From an uncultured SAR116 cluster alpha proteobacterium (lineage in GTDB: Bacteria; Pseudomonadota; Alphaproteobacteria; Puniceispirillales; Marisalimonadaceae), in the NCBI GenBank assembly GCA_902528415.1, contig CABZSR010000011.1, positions 1 through 54,249 of the forward strand: a stretch of DNA of 54,249 nt, in the 5' to 3' direction. Below the pieces are notes generated by a model. It was given only the letters and a program-made list of their open reading frames with translations. It had not been told where the DNA came from and did no database searches. Position numbers and translations under genes: made by a program. Below are positions 1 to 8,843 of the stretch, in pieces (the first letter of the stretch is position 1; the number at the start of each line of letters is the position of its first letter).

Positions 1-1020
1 TAAGTTAATTGTTTTAAATGATTTTAAATGCTCTTTTACATTTTTTGTTGTTAAGTACAATTCTTTAATTGAAATTAAATTATATTCTGGATTTTGTATT
101 TTTCTTTCATCACTGAAATGTTTTATTTCTGATTCTCTTTCAGCAATTAATTTAAAAAAATTTTTAGTTAATAAAAAAGTAATCTCTTGATCTTTTGGCA
201 AAAATTCAAAAATTGAACATAAAGGTTCTTTATGAAGTAATGGTAAATAATGTTCTATTCCATTAAATCTAATGCCTGATGAAACTTTTTCGTAAATAGA
301 ATTCTTAATGCTTTGATTAGCGTATAAACTTCTAAATTTTTTTCTAAAATTTTCAATATTTTCTTCACTCAATAAATATTCATTAGAGGAATAAATATTA
401 ATACTTTCAACGTGAACGCTAGATCTTTGTGTGAGTGGATCCATTACTTTTATTGTTTCAATAGTTCGACCAAAGAAGTCGATCCTAAAAGCTTTGGAGT
501 ATCCAATTGGAAAAACATCTAAAATACTTCCCCTTAAACTAAATTCACATAATTCCCGTACCGTTTGAACTCTTTTATATCCAGTATTGATTAAAAAATT
601 AGTTAATGTGTTTAGAGAATGTTCACTTTTATTAGATAAGGAAATAAAATTTTTTTTATAAAAATCTCTTGGAGCAGTTTTAGTTATTAAAGCGTTAATA
701 GTTGTTAAAAAAAATTTTTTTTCTTTATTTTTTTTTAAAAAGCAAAGTTTTGAAAAAGATTTTATACGTTCACTTGTAATACTAAAATTGGGCGATGAAA
801 TGTCATATGGAAGACAGTCCCATGCAGGAATTTTGAAAATATTAATATCTGCAAAATTATGTGATAAAAAGCTATGAATATTAGATAGTTCAAAATCATT
901 CTTTGCAATGTAAAAAATATTATCGTTTTTTAATAGTGCCGATATTAAAAATGGAATTATACTATCTCGAACCCCATTAATATTATTAATTTTTTTTACT
1001 TCATATTTTAAATTAAACAA
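1..1020 (-). CDS. mfd: Mfd transcription-repair coupling factor (N-terminal part, cut by window edge)
   Basis: Mfd is a DNA translocase that removes RNA polymerase stalled at lesions and recruits UvrA. The frame is open without a stop from base 1020 to base 1, giving 340 residues of the UvrB-homology/N-terminal region. The family signature WDCLPYDISSPN lies near residues 66-77, followed by SERIKSFSKL, which matches the Mfd pattern after that motif. The start is taken as TTG at 1020-1018, because the frame has an upstream stop and no ATG or GTG between that stop and the conserved region. An AAAGG ribosome-binding site lies 8 nt upstream, inside the end of sdhE, so the two genes are probably translationally linked. 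The order recG / sdhE / mfd is common in alphaproteobacteria. The ATPase motor domains lie outside the window. Confidence 0.9.
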   Translation of the reverse strand, partial: MFNLKYEVKKINNINGVRDSIIPFLISALLKNDNIFYIAKNDFELSNIHSFLSHNFADINIFKIPAWDCLPYDISSPNFSITSERIKSFSKLCFLKKNKEKKFFLTTINALITKTAPRDFYKKNFISLSNKSEHSLNTLTNFLINTGYKRVQTVRELCEFSLRGSILDVFPIGYSKAFRIDFFGRTIETIKVMDPLTQRSSVHVESINIYSSNEYLLSEENIENFRKKFRSLYANQSIKNSIYEKVSSGIRFNGIEHYLPLLHKEPLCSIFEFLPKDQEITFLLTKNFFKLIAERESEIKHFSDERKIQNPEYNLISIKELYLTTKNVKEHLKSFKTINL

Positions 1021-1021
1021 T

Positions 1022-1279
1022 TTAAAAACCTTTAAATTCTCTAATCAAATTAATAATATAATTTTCTTTATCAGAATTAGTTTTTTCAACATCAATTGAT
1101 AAACGCCATATTCTTGGATCTCCAGACTCAAGTAGTTTTTGATAAGATATGAGGCATTCATCACTTAAGTTGTGTAAATTACTCTCTGCAAAGTTACCAA
1201 GTAAAATATCTGTTTCACGTGTTCCTGTATATTTAGATCTGTATAATAGCTTTTTTATAAAAACACTTCTATTGTTCAA
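1022..1279 (-). CDS. sdhE: SdhE-family FAD assembly factor (succinate dehydrogenase assembly factor 2)
   Basis: SdhE is a small helical protein (85 aa, normal length) that helps attach FAD covalently to SdhA. The core reads LLYRSKYTGTRETDILLGNFAE, split here as LLYRSKYTGT and RETDILLGNF; the later helix carries YQKLLESGDPRIW. The family motif is RGxxE. Here it reads TGTRE at residues 18-22, so the first arginine is replaced by threonine while the key glycine (G19) and the glutamate (E22) remain. The start is TTG at 1279-1277, with a weak GAG-type ribosome-binding site. The gene is divergent from recG over a 65-bp spacer and one base upstream of mfd. Function is inferred from family and position. 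Confidence 0.82.
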   Translation of the reverse strand: MNNRSVFIKKLLYRSKYTGTRETDILLGNFAESNLHNLSDECLISYQKLLESGDPRIWRLSIDVEKTNSDKENYIINLIREFKGF

Positions 1280-1344
1280 TTTTTTCTCGTTTTATATAAA
1301 GTAAATTTAAGTGAGTATAATTATAAATAAAGGATTTTAATTTC

Positions 1345-3471
1345 TTGTCTAATTTAATCATCAAAAGACCTGAAAATATTTTTCAATTGTTTTCTTCATT
1401 ACTTAATATAGATGGAGTTGGGAAAAAAAAATTAAAGTTGTTAGAAAAAAAAATTGGTCCTTATATTATTAATCTACTATTTTATTTACCAATTAAATCT
1501 ATTAACCGTTTTCAAAATACATCTTTAAAAAATATAAATCATGGTGAAATTATAACATGTGAAGTTGAGATAATAGAAGTTAATATTCCAAACTATAATT
1601 TTAGAAAAAGAAATAATATTTCAAAAATAGTAACTTTTGGCATAAATAAAGAAAAAAGTATAAGATTAGATATTATATATTTTGGCCAAAACACCCAGTA
1701 TTTGAAAAATATCTATAAGGTTGGAAATAGAATTCTTATAAGTGGTAAATTTGAAAGTTATAATGGTTTAGGTCAAGTTGTTCACCCTGATTATGTGGTT
1801 TCAAATAATACAAGTAATGAAATACCTAAGATTGAACCTGTTTATCCTTTATTTCATGGCGTTAATCAAAAGTTTATTTTTAAAATTATAAATCAATCAA
1901 TAAAAAAATTACCTGATGTAACAGAATGGTTATCAGATAGAGTCATAGAGAAATATAAATTTGAAAATTGGCAAAATTCTATAACTAAAATACATAATCC
2001 TGAAAATATTAAAGACGCAGAACTGAATAGTATTTATAGAAGACGACTTGCTTTTGATGAGTTAGTTGCAAACCAAATATCAATGTTATTAATTAAAAAT
2101 AAAATAACTAAAATTAATAATAATTTATCACCTAAGATTAATTCTGAAGTAATAGAAAATTTGTATAAAAATTTACCTTTTAAATTAACTAAAAATCAAA
2201 GAGAAGTTGTTAACGAAATTCAAAAAGATATTTATAACCAAAAGACAATGGTTAGAATGCTACAAGGTGATGTTGGCTCAGGTAAAACAATAGTAGCATT
2301 AATTTCAATGTTACACTCTATATCTGATGGATCCCAATCTGTACTTTTGGTACCTACCGAAATATTGGCTTTACAACATTACAACACTATAAAAAAACTC
2401 CTTGCTCCAATGAATATAAATGTTGCCTTATTATTAGGTGCATCTAGATCAAATCATAATAAAAAAGAAAGAATAGAAGTTATCAATAGTATAGCCAATG
2501 GTCATGTTAAACTTATAGTTGGCACGCATGCATTAATATCTAAAAATGTCACATATAAAAACTTGTCTCTAGCAGTAATAGATGAACAGCATAAATTTGG
2601 TGTAAAACAAAGATATGAAATCACTCAAAAAGGTACAAATGTTAACATATTAGTTATGACTGCCACCCCTATTCCAAGGTCCCTTGCCTTAACTGCTTAT
2701 GGGGATATGGATATGTCAATCATAAAAGAAAAACCAATTGGAAGGAGACATATAAAAACTTATGTTCTACCTCAAAGTAAAATAAATAAGGTTTTATTAT
2801 CTGTCGAAAGAGCAATTAAAAATGGCGCTTTAATTTACTGGGTTTGTCCTATGATTGAAAATTCAGAAAATGAAGATTTAATTGCAGTAAATGAAAGGTT
2901 TGATTTTTTAACAAGTTTTTTCCCAAATATTGATATATCTTTAGTTCATGGGAAACAAAATCAAATTGAAAAGGAAAAAGCAATTAATGACTTTAAGGTC
3001 GGTAAAAGTAAGATACTTGTAGCCACCACTGTTATTGAGGTTGGTGTTGATATTCCTGATGCAACTATTATGGTTATTGAATGTGCTGAAAGATTTGGAT
3101 TATCACAAATCCATCAATTAAGAGGAAGAGTAGGAAGAAGTAATAAAGAATCCTCTTGTATATTATTATATAAATCACAACTAAGCCCAATCGCATACTC
3201 AAGATTAAAGATCTTAAAAGAAACTGATGATGGTTTTAAAATTTCCGAAAATGACTTGATATTAAGAGGACCTGGTGAAGTTCTAGGAAGTAAGCAGTCA
3301 GGAAATATAGACTTCAAGTTCATAGACTTACATTTACATAGTGATTTAATACCTGCAGCAAGAGATGAGGCTATTAATTTATTAAAAAATAAAAATCAAC
3401 AATACAAGGTAAACACTCTCCTATCTATTTTTGAAAATAATGACGCTATTAAATTATTAAAAGGTGGATGA
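1345..3471 (+). CDS. recG: ATP-dependent DNA helicase RecG
   Basis: RecG reverses stalled replication forks and processes branched DNA. The 708-residue length is close to E. coli RecG. The N-terminal wedge/OB-fold region spans about residues 60-160. The helicase core follows: Walker A GDVGSGKT at 308-315, DEQH box at 413-416, TATPIPRSLALT from 439, and the C-terminal motif QLRGRVGRS. The DEQH box, rather than DEAD or DEAH, is typical of RecG. The start is TTG at 1345, preceded by AAAGGA about 10 nt upstream; there is no nearby ATG. It is convergent with the DUF502 gene over only 17 bp. Confidence 0.95.
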   Translation: MSNLIIKRPENIFQLFSSLLNIDGVGKKKLKLLEKKIGPYIINLLFYLPIKSINRFQNTSLKNINHGEIITCEVEIIEVNIPNYNFRKRNNISKIVTFGINKEKSIRLDIIYFGQNTQYLKNIYKVGNRILISGKFESYNGLGQVVHPDYVVSNNTSNEIPKIEPVYPLFHGVNQKFIFKIINQSIKKLPDVTEWLSDRVIEKYKFENWQNSITKIHNPENIKDAELNSIYRRRLAFDELVANQISMLLIKNKITKINNNLSPKINSEVIENLYKNLPFKLTKNQREVVNEIQKDIYNQKTMVRMLQGDVGSGKTIVALISMLHSISDGSQSVLLVPTEILALQHYNTIKKLLAPMNINVALLLGASRSNHNKKERIEVINSIANGHVKLIVGTHALISKNVTYKNLSLAVIDEQHKFGVKQRYEITQKGTNVNILVMTATPIPRSLALTAYGDMDMSIIKEKPIGRRHIKTYVLPQSKINKVLLSVERAIKNGALIYWVCPMIENSENEDLIAVNERFDFLTSFFPNIDISLVHGKQNQIEKEKAINDFKVGKSKILVATTVIEVGVDIPDATIMVIECAERFGLSQIHQLRGRVGRSNKESSCILLYKSQLSPIAYSRLKILKETDDGFKISENDLILRGPGEVLGSKQSGNIDFKFIDLHLHSDLIPAARDEAINLLKNKNQQYKVNTLLSIFENNDAIKLLKGG

Positions 3472-3488
3472 TTATTTACAATTTATAT

Positions 3489-4118
3489 TTAACTAATTTT
3501 AGGCGTTACTATTCCACCAGAAATAACCATTTTGACAGCATCCTCTACTTTCATTTTCATGAAAATTAAATCTTTCTTGGGTAAAAATAAAAGAAATCCA
3601 CTAGTTGGGTTAGGAGTGGTAGGTATAAAAACATTTATTAATGTTTCTTTATTTAAAGTTTTAACCTCGCCTTTAGTTTCACCGGTAACAAAACCTATGA
3701 CCCAAATACCCTTTCTAGGATATTCAACTAATACTACATCCCTAAAACTTTCAGAATTAGTTGACATAACAGTTTCCATAATTTGTTTTATGGCACTATA
3801 AATACTTCTCACAACAGGCATTTTATTCAGAACTCTTTCACCCGTTTTCAGTAATGTTCTTCCAATAAACCCGGGGGTAATTGCACCAATAAATGTTATT
3901 ACTACAATACTAATTATTAATCCTAATCCAGGTATTTGATGAGGTAATTGTTTTGTAAAGTCTAAACTATCAGGTAATAAGCCTGCCACTTGGGTATCAA
4001 TGAACGTAATTATAATCCAAGTTACATAAATCGTAATTAAAATTGGAGAAGTAACTAAAATACCTGCAAGAAAGTACCTTCTGAATCGAGCAAAAATACC
4101 TAATTTTTCTTCAGACAA
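3489..4118 (-). CDS. DUF502 family membrane protein
   Basis: A 209-residue inner-membrane protein of the DUF502 family. Two hydrophobic segments are clear, at about residues 15-38 and 57-82, followed by a conserved soluble part containing PVVRSIYSAIKQI and the stretch TTPNPTSGFLLFLP, which I recognise as DUF502 hallmarks. Its biochemical role is not known. The start is TTG at 4118-4116, chosen because AGGAGA lies 5 nt upstream. It sits next to recG, as in many alphaproteobacteria, and is divergent from mazG over 74 bp. Confidence 0.85.
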   Translation of the reverse strand: MSEEKLGIFARFRRYFLAGILVTSPILITIYVTWIIITFIDTQVAGLLPDSLDFTKQLPHQIPGLGLIISIVVITFIGAITPGFIGRTLLKTGERVLNKMPVVRSIYSAIKQIMETVMSTNSESFRDVVLVEYPRKGIWVIGFVTGETKGEVKTLNKETLINVFIPTTPNPTSGFLLFLPKKDLIFMKMKVEDAVKMVISGGIVTPKIS

Positions 4119-4192
4119 TAATATCTCCTAATAATATATTAATTTATAATTAAAATTAATTTGTTTATAATTAGCACAAAAAAGATTGTATT

Positions 4193-5023
4193 ATGAAAAA
4201 AATATCAAAAAAAAAATCTAATGAATTAAATAAACTTGTATCAATTGATAGAATTAGACGTGTAATTGAAATATTGAGAGATCCTGATGGTGGATGTCCA
4301 TGGGATTTAAAGCAAGATTATAATTCAATAGCACCGTATTCAATTGAAGAAGCTTATGAACTGGTAAGTGCAATTGAAAATAATGATATAAATGAAATCA
4401 AAAGTGAGTTAGGAGATTTGTTGTTACAAGTTGTACTTATATCTCAAATTGCATCTGACCGAGGTGACTTTAATTTTGACGATGTTGCAGATGAAATTTC
4501 ACAAAAAATAATAAGAAGACATCCTCAAATTTTTGATACAAATTATATGATTAATGACTTACCTCAAGAAAGTTGGGAAAGAATAAAAAATTTAGAAAAA
4601 AATAATAAAAATAATTTAAATAAAAGTATATTAGATCAAATTGAAAATAATATACCTACTATTCTGAAATCATTAAAAATTCAAAAGAAAGCAGCATCAT
4701 TAAATTTTGATTGGATTAATAAAGATCAGGTGCTTGCAAAAGTCGATGAAGAATTAAATGAATTAAAAGAAGCCTTAAAAGAAGAAAATAATAAAAATAT
4801 AGAAGATGAATTAGGTGATTTGTTTTTTACATTAATAAGTTTATCTAGACATTTAAATCTTGATCCAGATCAAACATTAAGAAAAGCTAATCAAAAATTC
4901 ATCAAAAGATTTAATAAAATGGAAAACATTATTGAAGATAAAAAATTAAAATGGCATAATTTAGATGTAATCAATTTTAAAAACTTATGGAATAACGCTA
5001 AAAGATTAATAAATGAGGATTAA
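4193..5023 (+). CDS. mazG: Nucleoside triphosphate pyrophosphohydrolase MazG
   Basis: MazG hydrolyses (d)NTPs to monophosphates and pyrophosphate, and acts in nucleotide-pool cleaning and stress. At 276 aa it has the full two-domain length. The N-terminal domain has GGCPWDLKQ (residues 33-41), the metal-binding EEAYELVSAIE (52-62) and ELGDLLLQV (72-80). The C-terminal domain repeats the pattern with VDEELNELKEAL and ELGDLFFTL. The stop codon abuts the ATG of the following dehydrogenase with no spacer, so the two are probably one transcript. MazG normally follows hflX in alphaproteobacteria; here it is near hflX but on the opposite strand. Confidence 0.93.
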   Translation: MKKISKKKSNELNKLVSIDRIRRVIEILRDPDGGCPWDLKQDYNSIAPYSIEEAYELVSAIENNDINEIKSELGDLLLQVVLISQIASDRGDFNFDDVADEISQKIIRRHPQIFDTNYMINDLPQESWERIKNLEKNNKNNLNKSILDQIENNIPTILKSLKIQKKAASLNFDWINKDQVLAKVDEELNELKEALKEENNKNIEDELGDLFFTLISLSRHLNLDPDQTLRKANQKFIKRFNKMENIIEDKKLKWHNLDVINFKNLWNNAKRLINED

Positions 5024-5788
5024 ATGAATTCTAATTTACCAAAAACAATTTTTATTACTGGTGCGACATCTGGTTTTGGAAAAGCTACGGCTACATTATT
5101 TAATAAGAATGGATGGCAAACTATAATAACTGGAAGAAGAGCCGATCGTCTTGAAGAACTTGCAAAAGAATTAGGACCGAAATCGTTACCTTTATCCTTT
5201 GACGTAAGTGACAAACAATCTGTTCAAACAGCAATTAAAAATCTACCTCCAAACTTTAATAAAATATCCGTACTATGCAACAACGCTGGTTTAGCGTTAG
5301 GATTAGAAGGTGCAGATAATGCTGACCTAGATGACTGGGACCAAATGATTGATACTAATATTAAAGGATTAGTTTATACGACAAGAACTATTTTGCCACT
5401 AATGATTGATAATGGAGAAGGTCATATTATTAATCTTGGCTCTGTTGCAGGATCTTATCCTTATCCTGGTGGAAATGTTTATGGTGGTACAAAAGCATTC
5501 GTAAGTCAATTTTCGTTAAATTTAAGAGCTGATCTAGTTGGTAAAGGAATTTATGTTACATCACTTGAACCTGGTCTTGCTGAAACTGAATTTTCAATTG
5601 TTAGATTTAAAGGAGATAGAGAAAAAGCATCTCAAATTTACAAAAATACTAAAGTAATAAGCCCAGAAGATATAGCTGAAACAATTTTTTGGATTTCTAC
5701 AAGACCAAAGAATATTAATATCAACAGAATTGAAATAATGGCTGGTGATCAAGCTTTTAATCCTTTTAATGTTGTAAAAAAAGACTAG
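5024..5788 (+). CDS. ydfG: NADP-dependent short-chain dehydrogenase, YdfG type
   Basis: A 254-residue classical short-chain dehydrogenase. The Rossmann motif TGATSGFG is at 12-19, NNAGLALG at 86-93, and catalytic Ser140, Tyr153 and Lys157 (YGGTK) are present. The stretches MIDTNIKGLVY, GGNVYGGTKAFV and VRFKGDREKA closely resemble E. coli YdfG, an oxidoreductase for 3-hydroxy acids such as serine or 3-hydroxypropionate/malonic semialdehyde. GRR at 37-39 after beta-2 suggests NADP preference. It is fused head to tail with mazG. The last bases form the palindrome CTAG, shared with the stop of the convergent gene. Exact substrate is not shown by the sequence. Confidence 0.85.
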   Translation: MNSNLPKTIFITGATSGFGKATATLFNKNGWQTIITGRRADRLEELAKELGPKSLPLSFDVSDKQSVQTAIKNLPPNFNKISVLCNNAGLALGLEGADNADLDDWDQMIDTNIKGLVYTTRTILPLMIDNGEGHIINLGSVAGSYPYPGGNVYGGTKAFVSQFSLNLRADLVGKGIYVTSLEPGLAETEFSIVRFKGDREKASQIYKNTKVISPEDIAETIFWISTRPKNININRIEIMAGDQAFNPFNVVKKD

Positions 5789-6663
5789 GATGCATCACTA
5801 AGATAAGGGTGATTTTTTGGAATTGCTATTTCCTTTATGTGGTTCCAAATATCATGATTAGAAGCGGCTAATATTGGACCTTTTGAATTTAAATTAAATT
5901 CTTCTTTATTTTTTACCATATACACAACCCCACCAGCTTCTCTTATAATCAAATCTAACGGTGAATGATCCCAAGGTGTTACTCTACCATGAAATAAAAA
6001 TTGAGTTTGATTTTTTGCTAACATGATAGTTTCGATGCCAGCACTGCCAATAAAGAACCTTCTAGTATTTTTCCTTAAATTATTCAAAATAGACTGTCTA
6101 TATGGATCTGGAATACCTTTAGTTCCTCCAGAACCTAAAATCTTGCCAGAACTAAAAGAATTTATTGATAGTTTAGTAATTTTTTTAGTTTCAATATCCA
6201 TAGAAAATGCACCGAAATGTTTAAATCCGTAAACAAAAATTTTTTTCAGTGGATAATATATAAATGTAGCGATAGGAATTGAAGAACATGCAAGCGAAAT
6301 CATTGTACAAAAATTATCTTTTCCATTTATATAATTTTTAGTTCCATCTATTGGATCAACAACCCAAACTAAAGGTTTATTTAATAGACTTAAATATTGT
6401 TTATTATCTTTATAAGAACTTTCTTCGCCGATACAATTTTTAATATTTAGAAACCCATTTAATTTATTAAAAATTAATTCCTCACTTTTTTTGTCAGCAA
6501 TACTAACAAAGTCATCATTAGATGTTTTAGTAGAAATGTCATTCGATTTAAGATTGTTAAAATATTTAAGAATAACTTTTTCATTAACATCTTTCAGTAA
6601 AATATTGATATATTTAACTATTTCGTTCCTTGTTTTTTTATCATTTATAAAGTTTTGAGTCAT
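5785..6663 (-). CDS. Inositol monophosphatase family phosphatase
   Basis: A 292-residue member of the Mg2+-dependent, Li+-sensitive phosphatase superfamily. The metal-binding signature DPIDGT is at 103-108, the upstream acidic pair GEES at 79-82, and the second signature PWDHSPLDLIIREAGG near 234-249. Family members act on inositol phosphates, histidinol phosphate, 3'-phosphoadenosine nucleotides or fructose-1,6-bisphosphate, and motifs alone do not separate these here. It starts the long minus-strand block with hflX (10-nt gap). Its TAG stop overlaps that of ydfG in a shared CTAG. Confidence 0.82.
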   Translation of the reverse strand: MTQNFINDKKTRNEIVKYINILLKDVNEKVILKYFNNLKSNDISTKTSNDDFVSIADKKSEELIFNKLNGFLNIKNCIGEESSYKDNKQYLSLLNKPLVWVVDPIDGTKNYINGKDNFCTMISLACSSIPIATFIYYPLKKIFVYGFKHFGAFSMDIETKKITKLSINSFSSGKILGSGGTKGIPDPYRQSILNNLRKNTRRFFIGSAGIETIMLAKNQTQFLFHGRVTPWDHSPLDLIIREAGGVVYMVKNKEEFNLNSKGPILAASNHDIWNHIKEIAIPKNHPYLSDAS

Positions 6664-6673
6664 AATTATTTCA

Positions 6674-7984
6674 TTACATCGAATTCATTCTTATATGAGG
6701 ATAATTAGATTTAAAATATTTTAATTTTTTAATAGAAATTTTTGTTTTTATTTTATTTCCAATAAAATTTATGTCGCAAAATATATCATTATACACTAAA
6801 GAATTTTTGTATATCCAAGAAGAAATTTTTGATGCATCTGCAGGTATATAGAATATTACATCTGAAAAATTTTTATCAACTAATTTTTCTAGATAATTTT
6901 TTAGAGCTTTTGTTCCTTCATTAGTTAATGCAGTTGTTTTAACGAATTTGTTTTTAAATTTAATATCAAAGTTGTCGACATTAGAATTCAAATCAGATTT
7001 ATTAAAAATATTAATAACTTTGTTTTCTAACATTTCTTCAGAAAAACCAATCTCTTTTAATGTGTCAAAAACTAGTTTAGCTTGATTTTCAATGTCGGGA
7101 TTAGATAAATCGTGCACAACCAATAAATAGTCTGAGGAAAAAAGTTCCTCTAAAGATGAATTAAATGAGTCAATTAATTCTGTGGGTAAAGCTGAAATAA
7201 AACCTACAGTGTCAGATAAAATAATTTTTTTTTTATTTGATAAATTAACCAAACTCATTTTTGTGTCTAAAGTTGCAAAAACCATATCTTTTACTAAAAC
7301 ATCAGAAGAGCTTAAATTATTAAAAATTGTTGATTTCCCACTGTTTGTATAACCTACAAGAGAAAAAATTAAGTTAGAATCATTTATTCTTGGTTTTCGT
7401 TGTACTTCTCTTGTCTTCTTTACTTTTAACAATAATTTTTTTAATTGCTTAATTTTAGTATTAATCATTCTCTTATCTAATTCTATTTGACTTTCTCCGG
7501 GTCCGCCAACTTTACTTAATCCTCCTCTTTGTCTTTCAAGATGAGTCCAAGACCTAACTAGTCTAGTTTTTTCAAAACTTAGATTAGCAAGTTCAACCTG
7601 TAATTTTCCCTCCTTAGTAACAGCACGTAGTCCAAATATTTCTATGATAAGTTGAGTCCTATCAATAATTTTTTTATTAAAAAATCTTTCTAAATTTCTA
7701 TGCTGAATTGGAGATAAAGAGCAATCGATGATAATAAGATCAATTTTATCAATATTAAAATTATCTTTAATCTCATTTGCAATAGTTTTACTTACTAGTA
7801 AAGGTGGTTTAGGGACATAAATATTTATAATTTTTTCAAAAATAATTGTACCATCTAAGGCTTGAACTAAGCTTCTTGTTTCTAGAGAACGTGAAATAAA
7901 ATTCTTCTGATTAAAAATTTGATTTTGACAAAATTTGTTATTTTTAAAAATTGGAAATAGTAAAAAAGTTTTATATTTATTCAT
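6674..7984 (-). CDS. hflX: Ribosome-associated GTPase HflX
   Basis: HflX binds the 50S subunit and rescues or splits stalled ribosomes under stress. It is 436 aa. The glycine-rich HflX signature GGPGESQIELDKR lies at 160-172 after a basic coiled stretch. The G domain has G1 GYTNSGKST (211-219), G2 FATLDT, G3 DTVGF (258-262) and G4 NKSD (328-331). In most alphaproteobacteria hfq lies immediately upstream. Here the upstream gene is the aminotransferase, only 7 nt away, so there is no room for hfq. Confidence 0.94.
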   Translation of the reverse strand: MNKYKTFLLFPIFKNNKFCQNQIFNQKNFISRSLETRSLVQALDGTIIFEKIINIYVPKPPLLVSKTIANEIKDNFNIDKIDLIIIDCSLSPIQHRNLERFFNKKIIDRTQLIIEIFGLRAVTKEGKLQVELANLSFEKTRLVRSWTHLERQRGGLSKVGGPGESQIELDKRMINTKIKQLKKLLLKVKKTREVQRKPRINDSNLIFSLVGYTNSGKSTIFNNLSSSDVLVKDMVFATLDTKMSLVNLSNKKKIILSDTVGFISALPTELIDSFNSSLEELFSSDYLLVVHDLSNPDIENQAKLVFDTLKEIGFSEEMLENKVINIFNKSDLNSNVDNFDIKFKNKFVKTTALTNEGTKALKNYLEKLVDKNFSDVIFYIPADASKISSWIYKNSLVYNDIFCDINFIGNKIKTKISIKKLKYFKSNYPHIRMNSM

Positions 7985-7991
7985 AAAAGTA

Positions 7992-8843
7992 TTAATTATT
8001 ATGTAATATACTAAAATATAAATTTCTTAAATTAATAGATGTTTGTCCAATTTTCCCACCATTAATTTCTGTGTCATCAACCTTAATTATTGGTGTAACA
8101 AACGAAGAAGCACTTGTTAAAAAAACTTCTTTAGACTTGTAAAGTTCTTCTTTTTTGAACTTTTCTTCTTTTACAATTAAATTATTTAATTTAGCAAATT
8201 GAGCAATTGTTTTTCTAGTAATACCTGACAAAATTTGACCATCAATAGCTCTAGTAATTATTTCGTTACTATCATTTATAATCCATATATTAGAACTAGA
8301 TCCTTCTGTAACAAAGCCATCTGAGTCAATAAAAATTCCTTCGAAAGCACCCTTTTTATTAGCTTCTGTTTTAGCTAATACATTTGGTAATAATTGAGTT
8401 GTTTTAATATCTGGCCTTGACCATCTATTGTCATCTAAAGTAATAGCCTTTACCCCTTTTAACTTACTATTTATATTATTTAATTTTTTTGTTACAATAA
8501 TAGATAATAAAGGTTTAATGTTCATTCCTTTATAACTATGATTTCTTTCAGCTATTCCCCTTGAGACTTGTATGTAAACAACTCCAAAAGTAATTCTATT
8601 TATTTTTATTAAATTACTTATTATTATTTTTAGGGACATCTTAGATAAATGGAACTTTATATTTATTAAGTTTAATGAATCAAATAATCTGTTTATATGT
8701 CCTTCAAAATCATAAAAAATTCCTTCATTAAATAAAACAACTTCATAAACAGCATCTCCAAAATGATACCCCCTGTCATTTATATTAACTTTTGCATTTT
8801 GATAATTATGATAAACTCCGTCTACGTATGATATATTAGGCAT
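7992..8843 (-). CDS. dat: Class IV (PLP) aminotransferase, D-amino-acid aminotransferase type
   Basis: A 283-residue fold-type IV PLP aminotransferase. It has the N-terminal DRGYHFGDAVYEVV motif (23-36), catalytic lysine K147 in DIKTTQLLPN, and the phosphate-binding region VTEGSSSNIW followed by ITRAIDGQILSGITR. Length and the DIKT/LLPN context favour D-alanine transaminase over branched-chain aminotransferase, but lyase members (PabC) cannot be excluded by eye. Its ATG overlaps the TAA of trkA by one base (TAATG), implying coupled translation. A dat-like gene between trkA and hfq/hflX is known from rhizobial gene order. Confidence 0.83.
   Translation of the reverse strand: MPNISYVDGVYHNYQNAKVNINDRGYHFGDAVYEVVLFNEGIFYDFEGHINRLFDSLNLINIKFHLSKMSLKIIISNLIKINRITFGVVYIQVSRGIAERNHSYKGMNIKPLLSIIVTKKLNNINSKLKGVKAITLDDNRWSRPDIKTTQLLPNVLAKTEANKKGAFEGIFIDSDGFVTEGSSSNIWIINDSNEIITRAIDGQILSGITRKTIAQFAKLNNLIVKEEKFKKEELYKSKEVFLTSASSFVTPIIKVDDTEINGGKIGQTSINLRNLYFSILHNN

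Noticed and set aside
1280-1344. Possible tRNA or small RNA gene in intergenic gaps
   Set aside because: All gaps were read on both strands; none holds a cloverleaf with a TTCRANYC-type arm, and none is longer than about 110 bp.
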